Source: Methylobacter sp.
GTDB taxonomy: Bacteria; Pseudomonadota; Gammaproteobacteria; Methylococcales; Methylomonadaceae
Length of the DNA stretch: 46,121 nucleotides
Direction of reading: 5' to 3'
Assembly (NCBI RefSeq): GCF_004322395.1
Contig: NZ_SCTW01000033.1
Location: 1 to 46,121 of the forward strand
How positions within the stretch are numbered: the first letter of the stretch is position 1; each line of letters opens with the position of its first letter. This document shows, piece after piece, positions 34,524-44,588 of the stretch. The translations under genes were made by a program, and so were the position numbers. The notes beneath the pieces are model-generated. The model did no database searches, had not been told where the DNA came from, and worked only from the letters and a program-made list of their open reading frames with translations.

Positions 34524-35140
34524 TGAATCTGTCAGAAATTAATTGGGATCCTAATGAGGCAGGGACTTGGCCATTACCCATTAAAGTAGCAACAATTTCA
34601 GTGATATGCGCTATGGTTTTCGGCGCTGGTGTTTACTATGACACACTCGACCAGTTAGCGGCGCTTGATGCTTCCGAGAAGAAAGAACTGGAATTAAAAC
34701 AGTCATTTGAGACGAAACAAAAGAAATCAATCAATCTTCCGGATTATCAGGAACAGTTGGCGCAAATTGAAACACAGCTGGAAGATATGATTCGTCAAAT
34801 GCCTACCAAAGAAGAAGTTGCAAGCCTGTTAATTGATATTTCTCAGACAGGATTGGCGAGCGGTTTGGAGTTCAGGTTATTTAAACCCGGAGCGCCGGTT
34901 CGTAAAGATTTTTACTCGGAGCTGCCAATCAGTATTGAGGTTGTTGGGAAATATGAAGAGCTGGGTTTGTTTGTAAGTGGTTTAGCTTCGTTGCCCAGAA
35001 TTGTTACCGTACACGACGTAAACATTATTCCCGAAGGTAAGGAAGGGGAAATGAAGATGACTGCAATGGTAAAGACCTATAACGAAGGTGATGATGGAAC
35101 CGTAACTACCACAGCTAAAAAGAAAAGGGGGCAAAAGTAA
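34523..35140 (+). CDS. pilO: Type IV pilus assembly protein PilO
   Basis: 205 residues: cytoplasmic start WDPNEAGTWPLPIK, one TM (about 21-38), a coiled coil (about 45-85) and a periplasmic domain with LLIDISQTGLASGLEFRLFKPG and PISIEVVGKYEELGLFVSGLASLPRIV. It partners PilN. Lys/Thr-rich C-terminal tail. TAATG overlaps at both ends. Confidence 0.95.
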   Translation: MNLSEINWDPNEAGTWPLPIKVATISVICAMVFGAGVYYDTLDQLAALDASEKKELELKQSFETKQKKSINLPDYQEQLAQIETQLEDMIRQMPTKEEVASLLIDISQTGLASGLEFRLFKPGAPVRKDFYSELPISIEVVGKYEELGLFVSGLASLPRIVTVHDVNIIPEGKEGEMKMTAMVKTYNEGDDGTVTTTAKKKRGQK

Positions 35141-35748
35141 TGGAATACCGTAAATTACCGGCGCCCAGTATTACGCGGACGGGGTTACAGCGTCACACTG
35201 GTTTCCTGCAGATTGCGACACTTTCACCATCTCTAGCTGTCATAACTTGCTTAGTTGTTACAACTTTATTAACAGGTTGCAGCGATGATTTTTCGGATTT
35301 AAATCGCTATATTTCGGAAGTTAAGGCCAGACCTAAAGAACCTATTAAACCCTTGCCTGAAATCAAGGTGATTGAGCCTTTTATGTTTAAACCTGAAGGA
35401 CTGCGCGACCCATTTAAACCACTGGAGCAGCCTGAACAGGCCGAGGATGTAGATGCTTCAAAGGGTAGTGGCATAAAACCGGATACCACACGGCGCAAAG
35501 AAGAACTGGAAGCGTTTCCTTTGGATGGGCTAAGAATGGTGGGTACTGTAAATATGAAGTCGAGTTTATGGGGATTGGTAAAAGCGAGCGACGGTACAAT
35601 TTATCGCGTCAAGGTTGGGAACTATATGGGCAAAAATTACGGAAAAATCATACGGATAGTCAGCGATAAAATTGAATTGATGGAAATAGTCCCTGACAAA
35701 CCGGGAACATGGCGTGAACAACCAGTTTCGATAGCGTTGACAGAGTAA
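35140..35748 (+). CDS. pilP: Type IV pilus lipoprotein PilP
   Basis: 202 residues with a lipobox LLTGC (lipidated C47). A flexible Pro/Lys-rich segment contains the FKPEGLRDPFKP motif that binds PilNO. A C-terminal beta-sandwich (LRMVGTVNMKSSLWGLVKASDGTIYRV, GNYMGKNYGKIIRI) contacts PilQ. The N terminus before the lipobox is long, so an internal start is possible, but the TAATG overlap with pilO supports this one. Confidence 0.94.
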   Translation: MEYRKLPAPSITRTGLQRHTGFLQIATLSPSLAVITCLVVTTLLTGCSDDFSDLNRYISEVKARPKEPIKPLPEIKVIEPFMFKPEGLRDPFKPLEQPEQAEDVDASKGSGIKPDTTRRKEELEAFPLDGLRMVGTVNMKSSLWGLVKASDGTIYRVKVGNYMGKNYGKIIRIVSDKIELMEIVPDKPGTWREQPVSIALTE

Positions 35749-35764
35749 TTTTGAGGATAAAAAA

Positions 35765-38122
35765 ATGAATAATAAACAAGGCGGCATTATGGCTAACACC
35801 CACAGGGTACTAGATAATACGTGGAGATCATTATGCATGCGCATTGGCTTAGGTCTATTTTTATTTATATTTCAAATTGCATCTGTTAGAGCCGATGAGC
35901 TGGCGTTATCGGGTATAGACTTCGCGACACAGGCCGGAGATAAGCTCCAAATTGAAATGGAAATGACGGGGGCTGCCGTTACACCCAAAATATTTAAAAC
36001 AGATAATCCCGCACGTATTGCTCTTGACTTTCCCGGTGTGAAAAGTGCCTTGGCAAAAAAAATGTACCCTATAAATCAGGGAACAGCGAGCAGTATCTAT
36101 GTGGTAGAAGCAGCCGGCAGGGTTCGTGTCGTTGTTAATCTGATTGAGGCGACACCTTTTGAAACTAAGGTGGTCGGCAATAAAGTGCTGTTGACCTTGA
36201 CTCAAGCAAAAGCAGTGATGCCTGCTCAATTGAAACCGGCTATTACAAAATCTGCACCGCCCGTTGCAACAAAATCAACTAATGCAGTGGTTGCAGCATT
36301 AATACCCGCACAAAATATTAGCGGCTTTGACTTTAAACGCGGCGATAAAGGCGAAGGGCGCATATTGGTTTCCCTCGCAAATCCCAATACTATCGTTAAC
36401 TCCAAAAAAGAAGGGGGAAAAGTCATTATAAGCTTTTTGAACACCAGTTTGCCTGAAAGCTTGGCTAAAAGGCTGGATGTTTCCGAGTTTGCAACGCCCG
36501 TTAAGTTTATTGATACGGCCTCGTCCGGACAGCAAACTACCATTACAGTCGCAATGCAGAATGAACTCTACGATTATTCCGTATTTCAAGCAGACGGGTT
36601 ATTGACAGTTGAGTTTCGTCCTTTAAGCAATGAAGAGAAAGATGCTCTGGATAAATCGCGCACTAAATATACCGGTGACAGATTATCTTTAAATTTTCAG
36701 GAAATTGAAATAAGGAGCGTTATTGCGATTTTGGCCGAGTTTACCGGACAGAATGTGGTCGCCGGTGATGATGTAACAGGTACGATTACTTTAAAGCTGG
36801 ACGATGTGCCCTGGGATGAAGCATTGGACTTTATTATGATGACCAAGGATCTGGGTAAGTATGAGACCGGCAATGTCACGTTGATTTCACCGTTGGACAA
36901 AATTAAGGAGTACAAGAAGAAACAACAGGAAACAGATAAAGTCGTTGAACAATTAGACCCGCTGGTGACTGAATATATTAAAATCAATTACGCTAAGGCT
37001 GAGAACTTTAGAAATCTATTGAATGGTTTTGATACCGGTGCCTTTGGCAGTTGCGGGGTGACCGGTACCACTGGAGCTGCTTCATCCGGCGGCTCATCGT
37101 CAGCTTCCGCTGCTGGTGCTGGTGCTGGAGGTTCTTCAGCTGCAGGGCAATCAAATCAAGGGGCAGGGGCAAACGGCTCAGGGGCGAATAATGACAAGTT
37201 TGGCTTGCTTTCGCCCCGTGGGTCGGCCATTGTCGATGCCAGAACCAATACTTTGATTGTGCGCGAAACGACAAAACGGCTGGATGAAGTAAAGAAACTG
37301 ATACGTAAGCTTGATGTCCCTGTGCGGCAGGTGATGGTTGAGGCGCGGGTTGTTATTGCAAATGATAATTTCATTGAAACCTTAGGAGTTAAGTTTGGTG
37401 CGGCAAAAGAGGCGGCTGTTGGTTCTGGTAAGACATTTGCTGTAGGTGGAACTCAGGTTCCTGGAGATGCCGGTGCAGACCCTACTACTGTAGCAGGGAT
37501 GAGAAAACCAACCGATTTGCTGGTTGATTTGGGTGCGGCAGCGTTAACTTCTACCCCGCCAGGCGCTTTAGGAATGACTCTCGCTAGAGGAGCCGATTAT
37601 GTGTTGAATCTTGAGCTGCAAGCATTACAAACTGAAGGGAAGGGTGAAATAGTATCGAACCCTAGAGTTATGACTATGGATCGCTGTACAGCGGTAATGA
37701 CTCAAGGTGTGCAAATTCCGGTTACTACGCCTCCTTCGGCAAATCAGCCTGCAACGACCACTTATATTGATGCGGTTCTTGAGTTAGATGCAACTCCGCA
37801 GATTACCCCCAGTGGATCGGTTGTTATGAATCTATTGGTTAAGAAGGACAATGCGAATACAACAAGTAACCCTGTATCAGGTAATCCCGGCATTGATAAA
37901 AGACAGATTAAAACATCGGTTCTTGTCGAGGATGGGGAGACGGTCGTTTTAGGTGGGGTTTATGAAGGTACTGAAACATATGGCAAGAATAAAATTCCGT
38001 TTTTTGCCGATATACCCGGCATAGGGTTTTTATTTACAAATTCAACAGCTCAGAAAGAGAAGCGGGAATTGTTGATTTTTGTCACACCAAAAATAATGAA
38101 AGATAATATGGCCAGCGATTGA
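35765..38122 (+). CDS. pilQ: Type IV pilus secretin PilQ
   Basis: The outer-membrane secretin pore, 785 residues. The ATG at 35765 has GAGGA 7 bases upstream. A signal region ends near VRADELAL. Two AMIN domains (about 48-140 and 178-280) bind peptidoglycan. N0/N1 domains follow (RLSLNFQEIEIRSVIAILAEFTGQNVV). A Gly/Ser/Ala-rich linker (about 426-476) leads into the secretin core (VRQVMVEARVVIANDNF, VEDGETVVLGGVYEG, PGIGFLFTNS, ELLIFVTPKI). Last gene of pilMNOPQ; a terminator follows. Confidence 0.97.
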   Translation: MNNKQGGIMANTHRVLDNTWRSLCMRIGLGLFLFIFQIASVRADELALSGIDFATQAGDKLQIEMEMTGAAVTPKIFKTDNPARIALDFPGVKSALAKKMYPINQGTASSIYVVEAAGRVRVVVNLIEATPFETKVVGNKVLLTLTQAKAVMPAQLKPAITKSAPPVATKSTNAVVAALIPAQNISGFDFKRGDKGEGRILVSLANPNTIVNSKKEGGKVIISFLNTSLPESLAKRLDVSEFATPVKFIDTASSGQQTTITVAMQNELYDYSVFQADGLLTVEFRPLSNEEKDALDKSRTKYTGDRLSLNFQEIEIRSVIAILAEFTGQNVVAGDDVTGTITLKLDDVPWDEALDFIMMTKDLGKYETGNVTLISPLDKIKEYKKKQQETDKVVEQLDPLVTEYIKINYAKAENFRNLLNGFDTGAFGSCGVTGTTGAASSGGSSSASAAGAGAGGSSAAGQSNQGAGANGSGANNDKFGLLSPRGSAIVDARTNTLIVRETTKRLDEVKKLIRKLDVPVRQVMVEARVVIANDNFIETLGVKFGAAKEAAVGSGKTFAVGGTQVPGDAGADPTTVAGMRKPTDLLVDLGAAALTSTPPGALGMTLARGADYVLNLELQALQTEGKGEIVSNPRVMTMDRCTAVMTQGVQIPVTTPPSANQPATTTYIDAVLELDATPQITPSGSVVMNLLVKKDNANTTSNPVSGNPGIDKRQIKTSVLVEDGETVVLGGVYEGTETYGKNKIPFFADIPGIGFLFTNSTAQKEKRELLIFVTPKIMKDNMASD

Positions 38123-38140
38123 TTACTTCTACTTGGAGCG

Positions 38141-38168
38141 AAAAGGGGGCATAATGCCCCCTTTTTTA
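38141..38168 (+). terminator. Rho-independent terminator after pilQ
   Basis: AAAAGGGGGCATAATGCCCC continuing CTTTTTT forms a GGGGGCAT/ATGCCCCC stem with a T-run. It separates the pil operon from aroK, although read-through is possible since the aroK start is only 27 bases on. Confidence 0.85.
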
Positions 38169-38194
38169 ATGGTTTACCCCATATAAGGCAGGTC

Positions 38195-38719
38195 ATGACG
38201 CGATCAGAGAATATATATTTAGTTGGCCTCATGGGTGCAGGAAAAACTACGATAGGACGGCAGTTGGCCAGAGCGCTTAAATTGCCTTTTTATGACAGTG
38301 ACAAGGCAATTGAGGAAAGAACTGGCGTAGATATTCCGACCATATTCGAGTTTGAGGGAGAAGAAGGGTTCAGGGACAGGGAGCAGAAAATGATTCAGCA
38401 ATTGACGCAAATGGATGGTATCGTACTGGCTACCGGCGGCGGTGCTATTTTACGTGAAGAAAATCGCAAAATGTTGAAGGAAAATGGTTTTATTGTATAT
38501 CTACAATGTTCGGTGGAAAGAATTTTGGAGCGGACGCGCAGAGATACGCAACGCCCATTACTGAAAACGGACAATCCTAGAGAGAGAATAGAAACTCTAT
38601 TCGCACAGCGTGAGCCGCTGTATTTATCATGCGCCGACTTTAAAATTGATACAGGCATTATGCAAAGCAAGGAAGTAGTCAGTCGCATTTTAGAAGAATA
38701 TAACTCGGTTAATCGGTAG
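38195..38719 (+). CDS. aroK: Shikimate kinase I
   Basis: Phosphorylates shikimate in aromatic amino-acid synthesis. 174 residues. Walker A GAGKTT (14-19), substrate-binding FYDSDKAIEERTG, EEGFRDREQ, ATGGGAILREENR, and the lid with RPLLKTDNPRERI. The location after pilQ and before aroB is standard in gammaproteobacteria. The start is ATG. Confidence 0.97.
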   Translation: MTRSENIYLVGLMGAGKTTIGRQLARALKLPFYDSDKAIEERTGVDIPTIFEFEGEEGFRDREQKMIQQLTQMDGIVLATGGGAILREENRKMLKENGFIVYLQCSVERILERTRRDTQRPLLKTDNPRERIETLFAQREPLYLSCADFKIDTGIMQSKEVVSRILEEYNSVNR

Positions 38720-38792
38720 GTCGGGTTAGCGTAGCGTAACCTGACTCTTTGCGGCAGAGATTGCCGGTTCACGCTACGCTAACCTGATCTAC
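38719..38792. repeat. GTTAGCGTAGCGTAACCTGA inverted repeat between aroK and aroB
   Basis: GGTTAGCGTAGCGTAACCTGA (38726 onwards) is inverted as TCACGCTACGCTAACCTGAT (38769 onwards), with a loop of about 25 bases that also contains a small GGCAGAGATTGCC hairpin. It is similar in style to the TGTAGGGTACGC elements of the cobalamin operon. Confidence 0.7.
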
Positions 38793-38813
38793 AAGCACCA
38801 AAACTTAATAAAT

Positions 38814-39896
38814 ATGAAAAAATTACTGGTTGAATTAGGTGACCGTAGTTACCCGATCTATATAGGCTCTGATTTATTGAGCCGGTCTGAGCTGTTCATC
38901 AATCATATAAAATCCAAACAGGTTGTTGTGGTTACCAATGAGACCATTGCTCCCCTGTATCTGGATAATGTTCTAAAAAATTTGCAAGGCTATAGCGTCG
39001 AAACAGTAATACTGCCCGATGGCGAACAGTTCAAGACTTTAGAATTTGTAATTCAAATTTTTGATAAGCTATTGGCTTGCAAATTTAGCCGTAACGCCAC
39101 GTTGATTGCTCTAGGTGGCGGTGTTATTGGCGATATGGGCGGTTTTGCTGCGGCTTGTTATCAGAGGGGCATTGCTTTTTTGCAAATACCCACCACATTG
39201 CTGGCGCAGGTCGATTCTTCGGTAGGGGGCAAAACCGGGGTTAATCATCCGTTGGGCAAAAACATGATTGGCGCCTTTTATCAACCGCAATGCGTTATTG
39301 CCGACGCCAATGTTTTAGACACACTGGATGACCGCCAATTATCAGCTGGTCTGGCTGAAGTGATTAAGTACGGCCTGATCAGGGATGCTGGATTTTTTGA
39401 GTGGCTGGAAGACAGTATTGACGCGCTATTAGCCAGAGATAAGCAAGCATTGGCTTACGCTATAGAGCGCTCATGCATTAATAAAGCTGAAATTGTCTCC
39501 GAAGACGAAACCGAAACCGGTATCAGGGCGACGTTAAACTTAGGCCATACTTTTGGCCACGCGATAGAAACCGGCGCCGGTTACGGTACATATCTTCATG
39601 GTGAGGCAGTAGCCATTGGTACCTGCCAAGCTGCCGATCTTTCCAGAAGAAAAGGCTGGCTAAGCGAGGAAGATGTCGCAAGAATTATTGCACTATTTAT
39701 AAAAGCCAAACTGCCCGTACAACCGCCGGAACAAATTGATTCAGACCGGTTTCTGGAATTAATGGCAGTAGACAAAAAGAATGTAGACGGTCAAATCAGG
39801 CTGATTCTGTTACAAAAAATCGGCATCGCGACATTGCCCGTTGACGTAGATCGAGAACTATTGGAGATGACGCTTAAAACCTATGGTAGAAGATGA
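38814..39896 (+). CDS. aroB: 3-dehydroquinate synthase
   Basis: The second step of the shikimate pathway, NAD and Zn dependent. 360 residues. Seen: [31 protein letters not shown] (NAD loop), [22 protein letters not shown], zinc ligands in [24 protein letters not shown] and HGEAVAIG. Its end overlaps the next start by 14 bases, so the downstream gene is coupled. Confidence 0.97.
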   Translation: MKKLLVELGDRSYPIYIGSDLLSRSELFINHIKSKQVVVVTNETIAPLYLDNVLKNLQGYSVETVILPDGEQFKTLEFVIQIFDKLLACKFSRNATLIALGGGVIGDMGGFAAACYQRGIAFLQIPTTLLAQVDSSVGGKTGVNHPLGKNMIGAFYQPQCVIADANVLDTLDDRQLSAGLAEVIKYGLIRDAGFFEWLEDSIDALLARDKQALAYAIERSCINKAEIVSEDETETGIRATLNLGHTFGHAIETGAGYGTYLHGEAVAIGTCQAADLSRRKGWLSEEDVARIIALFIKAKLPVQPPEQIDSDRFLELMAVDKKNVDGQIRLILLQKIGIATLPVDVDRELLEMTLKTYGRR

Positions 39897-41613
39897 TACT
39901 TTTACTTATCATGTGAAACGGCAATTCGCTGGGCAGACAAATACAGCGGCTAATTCCTTGATAACAAAAGAGCGAATGCAGAAGCTTGATTTATTGATTC
40001 ATCTGCTTTCAAACCTGACACAAGCACTTGTCGTTTGCGGTCCGGAAGGCATCGGCAAAACGACTTTGCTTAACGTTCTGCAGGCGCGCAAGACTGAATC
40101 ATGGCGGTATTGTCTTATACAAGGTCATGCCGACTTAAGTTTTGAAGCGATTTATGACCAATTAGCTCAGTGCATAAAGCAGGATAAGACTGATGCGCCG
40201 GTTAAGTCGCTATCTATGGCTTTTAAGCAATACGAAAACCAACATAAACAAATAATAGTAATTGTTGATAATGCCGGAGAATTAGTGCCCGGCTTAGCCA
40301 CGGCAATCATTCAATATGCAGCGGCAAACCCCGTTTTAAGGTTGATCTTCGCTTTAACGCATGACGAATTGCAGGTGAAACGCGGATCGGATCGTGCTGT
40401 TGATGATTGCCATATCATTGAAATTCCCCCCTTGTTTGAAAAACAGTGCGGTGATTTTTTACAGCATCTGTCAACAAAGCCCTATGCGAACCTGTCGTTT
40501 AAAGCCATCGACGAAAATATGGTAGCGCACATCTATCGTGAAACGCATGGCGTTCCGGGAAGAATTATCGCCGAAATATCCGGTTTGTCCTCTGCCAAGC
40601 AAAGTGGAAAACTGAAATGGATACTTGTTCTTGCTATTGCAGCAGCGATTGCTATAGCAATTGGTGTTCAGTTGCTAACATTATCGAACAATAGTAAAGA
40701 AGAAATAACGCCTAATGAACAAAAGAAAGCAAGCAATATCGAAGCTATTCCGCAACGGCCGGAGTCCCAGATAGTGCTGCCGCTGCCGCCTGCTCAGCCG
40801 GTTATTCCGCAACAGCAATCACTACCGGCAAGTGAGGGGAATGAAGCGTTAAAGCCTCCTCCGGTCGATGATCAGCAGTCTGTTAATTCCATAGCAACAC
40901 CTGAACCGGTGAGTGCGATGGAAACTGCTCAGAAGCAGGACAATAAGCAAGCTGGTGCCGTACAGCAAAAAATTGCCGAACCGCTGGCGGAAGCATCGCC
41001 AGAAAAGCCGAGACAGCTGGAGATATCCAAAACGGTTAATAATGTTGAGCAGCCCAACTCTGAAAAATTGGAAAATAAAGTCCAATCTGCGCCTGCCAGT
41101 GCCATTGCTCCGAAGCCAGACAATGGGCTATCTGTTGTTGCGCAGCAGAAAATTGCCGAGCCGCCTGTAGTAGCCAGACAAGAAGAACCGAAACAGGCGG
41201 AGATCAGTAAAACGGTTAACAATGTAGAGCCTGTTATGTTCAATGCTTTGGAAACAATCCAGCTACCGCAAAAGCCCGTAGAAGTTGCGCCAGTTCCTGA
41301 ACAGCCAGTTTTAGAAGCGGCTGCGCCTCAACAAGTAGAGTCTGATGGATCGTGGGCATCGCCAACAAACAGCTTCACCCTGCAGCTTATGGTTTTATCA
41401 AAACAATCATCAACTGACGACATGCTCAAAAAATATCCTGCTATGGGACCGGATATTAGAGTCATTAATACGTTCGCCAATGGCAAAGAGAAGTTTATTT
41501 TAGAGTATGGTTCATATCCCGACGCCGCTTCAGCCAATAGAGCCAGACAGTCCTTACCTTTTGAATTCCACAAAGCACTGGTAAGAAAAATAAACTCGAA
41601 AACGCAAAGGTAG
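39883..41613 (+). CDS. damX: DamX-like protein: AAA ATPase domain, TM segment, SPOR domain
   Basis: 576 residues. N-terminal ExeA-type AAA domain with Walker [10 protein letters not shown] (53-61) and [13 protein letters not shown] at about 245-266 ([20 protein letters not shown]); a long Pro/Gln/Glu-rich periplasmic linker; and a C-terminal SPOR domain (about 498-570, [36 protein letters not shown]) that binds denuded septal glycan. The linker contains two copies of a 60-residue unit ([17 protein letters not shown] at 361 and 421). It sits where damX lies in gammaproteobacteria. A cell-division role is inferred from SPOR and context. Confidence 0.9.
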   Translation: MVEDDTFTYHVKRQFAGQTNTAANSLITKERMQKLDLLIHLLSNLTQALVVCGPEGIGKTTLLNVLQARKTESWRYCLIQGHADLSFEAIYDQLAQCIKQDKTDAPVKSLSMAFKQYENQHKQIIVIVDNAGELVPGLATAIIQYAAANPVLRLIFALTHDELQVKRGSDRAVDDCHIIEIPPLFEKQCGDFLQHLSTKPYANLSFKAIDENMVAHIYRETHGVPGRIIAEISGLSSAKQSGKLKWILVLAIAAAIAIAIGVQLLTLSNNSKEEITPNEQKKASNIEAIPQRPESQIVLPLPPAQPVIPQQQSLPASEGNEALKPPPVDDQQSVNSIATPEPVSAMETAQKQDNKQAGAVQQKIAEPLAEASPEKPRQLEISKTVNNVEQPNSEKLENKVQSAPASAIAPKPDNGLSVVAQQKIAEPPVVARQEEPKQAEISKTVNNVEPVMFNALETIQLPQKPVEVAPVPEQPVLEAAAPQQVESDGSWASPTNSFTLQLMVLSKQSSTDDMLKKYPAMGPDIRVINTFANGKEKFILEYGSYPDAASANRARQSLPFEFHKALVRKINSKTQR

Positions 41614-41685
41614 TACACACAGGGGTGGCCGGATTGTCGCCTATAAGCTAACACCATAAAATTTTAAACCTTAATAATCAAATTC

Positions 41686-42753
41686 ATGACCGTATTAAAA
41701 AACGATACTTTTATCAGAGCACTGTTAAAACAACCTGTGGACTACACGCCGATTTGGATGATGCGTCAAGCGGGGCGGTATTTGCCGGAATACAGAAAAG
41801 TCAGGGAGCAGGCGGGCAGTTTCTTAGAACTATGCACCAACCCTGAGTTGGCTTGCGAAGTCACCTTACAGCCCTTACGTCGTTTTGATTTTGATGCGGC
41901 CATTTTGTTTTCGGACATTTTGACCGTTCCCGATGCGATGGGTTTAGGGCTTTATTTTACCGAAGGCGAAGGCCCTAAATTTACCCATCCGGTAAGAACA
42001 TCGGCGGATGTGAATAAATTGCCTATTCCTGATCCTGAAACTGATTTGCGTTACGTAGTGGACGCAGTCCGGCTGATAAGAAAAAACCTGCAAGGCAGTG
42101 TTCCCCTGATCGGCTTTTCAGGAAGCCCTTGGACCTTGGCGACCTATATGGTCGAAGGCGGCAGCAGCAAGAGCTTCCAAAAAGTTAAAGGCATGATGTA
42201 TGAGCAGCCCAAGTTGATGCATATCATGTTAGATAAACTGGCGCAATCGGTTGCAGCCTATTTGAATGCCCAGATTGAAGCGGGCGCTCAGGCGGTCATG
42301 TTGTTCGATACCTGGGGCGGTATGTTAACGACTGAAGATTATGCCGAATTTTCCTTATACTATGCCAAGCAGGTCAGGGCACTGCTTAAAACAAATATCG
42401 ATGGGCAGCAGATCCCAACCATCCTGTTCACTAAAGGCGGTGGGCTTTGGCTGGAAGCCATGGCCGATTCAGGCTATGATGCGTTGGGACTGGATTGGCA
42501 GACCGATATACAGCAAGCTCGTGCCAGAGTGGGTCAAAAGGTTGCCTTGCAAGGCAATATGGATCCGGTTTCGCTTTACGCCAGACCTGAAGTTATTACC
42601 GAAAAAGTAAAAACCATTTTGCATAAATACGGTTCGGGCTCCGGCCATGTGTTCAATTTGGGCCACGGTATTTTGCCAGATATGAACCCCGATCATGTTA
42701 AGGCGATGGTTGATGCCGTGCATGAGCACAGCCGGGCTTATCATCAGGCTTAA
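41686..42753 (+). CDS. hemE: Uroporphyrinogen decarboxylase
   Basis: Decarboxylates uroporphyrinogen III to coproporphyrinogen III, committing the shared precursor to heme. 355 residues, full length. Seen: [16 protein letters not shown] at the N terminus, [40 protein letters not shown] and a late [19 protein letters not shown]. The start is the ATG at 41686. It competes with the cobalamin operon for the same tetrapyrrole pool. Confidence 0.97.
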   Translation: MTVLKNDTFIRALLKQPVDYTPIWMMRQAGRYLPEYRKVREQAGSFLELCTNPELACEVTLQPLRRFDFDAAILFSDILTVPDAMGLGLYFTEGEGPKFTHPVRTSADVNKLPIPDPETDLRYVVDAVRLIRKNLQGSVPLIGFSGSPWTLATYMVEGGSSKSFQKVKGMMYEQPKLMHIMLDKLAQSVAAYLNAQIEAGAQAVMLFDTWGGMLTTEDYAEFSLYYAKQVRALLKTNIDGQQIPTILFTKGGGLWLEAMADSGYDALGLDWQTDIQQARARVGQKVALQGNMDPVSLYARPEVITEKVKTILHKYGSGSGHVFNLGHGILPDMNPDHVKAMVDAVHEHSRAYHQA

Positions 42754-42770
42754 GCAGATAAAAAACCAAT

Positions 42771-43088
42771 AGAACACGGATGACGCTGATTGGACGAATT
42801 TAAACGGATTTTAAAAGTCAAAAACCAGTTCCGTATATATTAATTTAAAGTGCCTTGACTTGTTATCGGCAACATCTTTATGAAAGGCTAAACATTGTTT
42901 AAGTACGAATGGAGTGCAGGCTTTGCCTGCAAGCGTAAGCACTAAAAGTAAGGCGCTTTAGGCGACGCAGGGAGCAGTTGCCGAGGCGAAGCTTGCACAC
43001 CCGTTGCAATGAGTTGTCAGAACATGGCTTTGGTGAAGCTCCAATTGATCCGTGCTTATCAGTCAAATCCGTGTCATCTGCGTGCTAT
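42771..43088. repeat. Nested repeat block between hemE and the DUF411 gene
   Basis: AACACGGATGACGCTGATTG (42773 onwards) and its inverted relative AATCCGTGTCATCTGCGTGC (about 43066 onwards) form outer arms. Inside lies a GC-richer stretch (about 42908-43010) with GCAGGCTTTGCCTGC hairpin and CTTTAGGCGACGCAGGGAGC, partly resembling about 32811-32835. No gene is seen in 42754-43137. Confidence 0.65.
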
Positions 43089-43137
43089 TTTTCTAGTTGT
43101 TGAATAGTTACAATTAACTAATAAAGGAGTTGCAATC

Positions 43138-43599
43138 ATGAAAATAATGAAAGTTTTGTTGGCAATTGGTCTGTTCGTTGTCAATTCGGGCGTTAAAGCC
43201 GAGAGCTCAGGCAAGCCGATTGACATCGTCGTTCATAGAAGCCCGACCTGCATGTGTTGCGGCAAGTGGGTGGCGCATTTAAAAGAAAACAACTTCAATG
43301 TAAAAGACATCGTTACCGATAATGTACAAGCTATAAAAGATAAATACGGCATCACCAAAGAACTAGCTTCCTGTCACACAGCCATCGTCGATGGTTATGC
43401 CATAGAAGGCCATGTGCCTGCCAACGATATTAAAACACTTTTAAAAACCAAGCCTAAAGTTGTCGGCTTGGCGGTTCCCGGCATGGTTAATGGCAGTCCC
43501 GGTATGGAAATGGGCGATAAAAAAGACCCGTATAAAGTGGTCAGTTTCGATCATAAAAAACATACCAAAGTATTTAACAGTTACGAAGGCACACAATGA
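43138..43599 (+). CDS. DUF411 metal-binding protein
   Basis: 153 residues with a signal peptide (cleavage near A21, VKA|ESSG). A thioredoxin-like DUF411 domain carries a CxCC motif (C38, C40, C41; TCMCCGKW), then ELASCHTAIVDGYAIEGHVP and GLAVPGMVNGSPGMEMG with metal-type Met residues. DUF411 proteins are commonly linked to copper handling. AAGGAG lies 7 bases before the ATG. Its stop overlaps the glucokinase start (ATGA), so the three genes form a coupled unit. Copper binding is inference from the family. Confidence 0.9.
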   Translation: MKIMKVLLAIGLFVVNSGVKAESSGKPIDIVVHRSPTCMCCGKWVAHLKENNFNVKDIVTDNVQAIKDKYGITKELASCHTAIVDGYAIEGHVPANDIKTLLKTKPKVVGLAVPGMVNGSPGMEMGDKKDPYKVVSFDHKKHTKVFNSYEGTQ

Positions 43600-44588
43600 T
43601 TCTGGCTGGTGACGTAGGCGGAACAAAAACCATCCTGGCGCTATTTGAAACCGAGAATGGAGATGTTAAGTGTCTAAGGAAAGAGCAGTTTTCCAGTGCG
43701 CACTATCCAACCTTTACCGAACTACTTACCTCATTTTTGACGGATGCCGATTGCCCCATGATAACGGCAGTTTGCATTGGCGTAGCGGGCATCGTTGTAG
43801 ATGGACGTTGCGAAACCACTAACTTGCCGTGGGTGCTCAGCAGTAAAGAAATCGGCGAGCGCGTCAATAGCCAAAATGTCTGGCTGTTGAATGACCTGGA
43901 GGCCACGGCATGGGGCTTGCTCGATTTGCCGGAGCATAACTTTGTAGAATTAAATCCCGATGCCCAATACCAGCAAGGCAACATTGCCGTAGTTGCAGCC
44001 GGAACCGGCTTGGGTGAGGCAATCATTGCATGGGATGGCGATTCTTACCATGTTCTCGCCAGTGAAGGCGGGCATGCGGATTTTGCTCCGACTAATGAGC
44101 ATGAAATAGCCTTGCTCAGGCACATGTTGGAAAAATACCCTGAACATATCAGCTGTGAACGATTGATATCCGGTGAAGGCTTGGTCAATATCTATCAATT
44201 TCTCAAACAAATCGGCTATGCGCCAGCCAGCCCGGAAACCGAACAGCAAATGGCAGAGCGGGACCATGCCGCCGTCATCGGCGAAGCAGGCGTTGCCGGT
44301 AACGATGCGCTATGCGTTGAAGCGTTAAACATGTTTTGCAGGCTCTATGGCGCTGAATCAGGAAACTTGGCGCTCAAGTGTCTGCCTTACGGCGGCGTAT
44401 ATTTGGCCGGAGGCATAGGCGCAAAAATCCTGCCCGTGCTGCAGCAAGGCGAATTCATGCGCGGCTTTTTAACAAAAGGCCGCTGTAGGCCGGTCTTGCA
44501 GAGAATATCGGTTAAAGTCTGCATCAATCCCGAAGTCGCCTTGTTGGGAGCATTAAGCTATGCAAAGAACGTCAGGTTAACGCAATGA
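43596..44588 (+). CDS. glk: Glucokinase
   Basis: ATP-dependent glucose kinase of the bacterial Glk family, 330 residues. N-terminal phosphate loop LAGDVGGTKT (3-12), substrate region VWLLNDLEATAWGL, VVAAGTGLGEA, EGGHADFAPTNEHE and late GGVYLAGGIGAKILP. Overlaps of ATGA at both ends with the DUF411 gene and the alanine dehydrogenase gene imply translational coupling. Confidence 0.95.
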   Translation: MILAGDVGGTKTILALFETENGDVKCLRKEQFSSAHYPTFTELLTSFLTDADCPMITAVCIGVAGIVVDGRCETTNLPWVLSSKEIGERVNSQNVWLLNDLEATAWGLLDLPEHNFVELNPDAQYQQGNIAVVAAGTGLGEAIIAWDGDSYHVLASEGGHADFAPTNEHEIALLRHMLEKYPEHISCERLISGEGLVNIYQFLKQIGYAPASPETEQQMAERDHAAVIGEAGVAGNDALCVEALNMFCRLYGAESGNLALKCLPYGGVYLAGGIGAKILPVLQQGEFMRGFLTKGRCRPVLQRISVKVCINPEVALLGALSYAKNVRLTQ

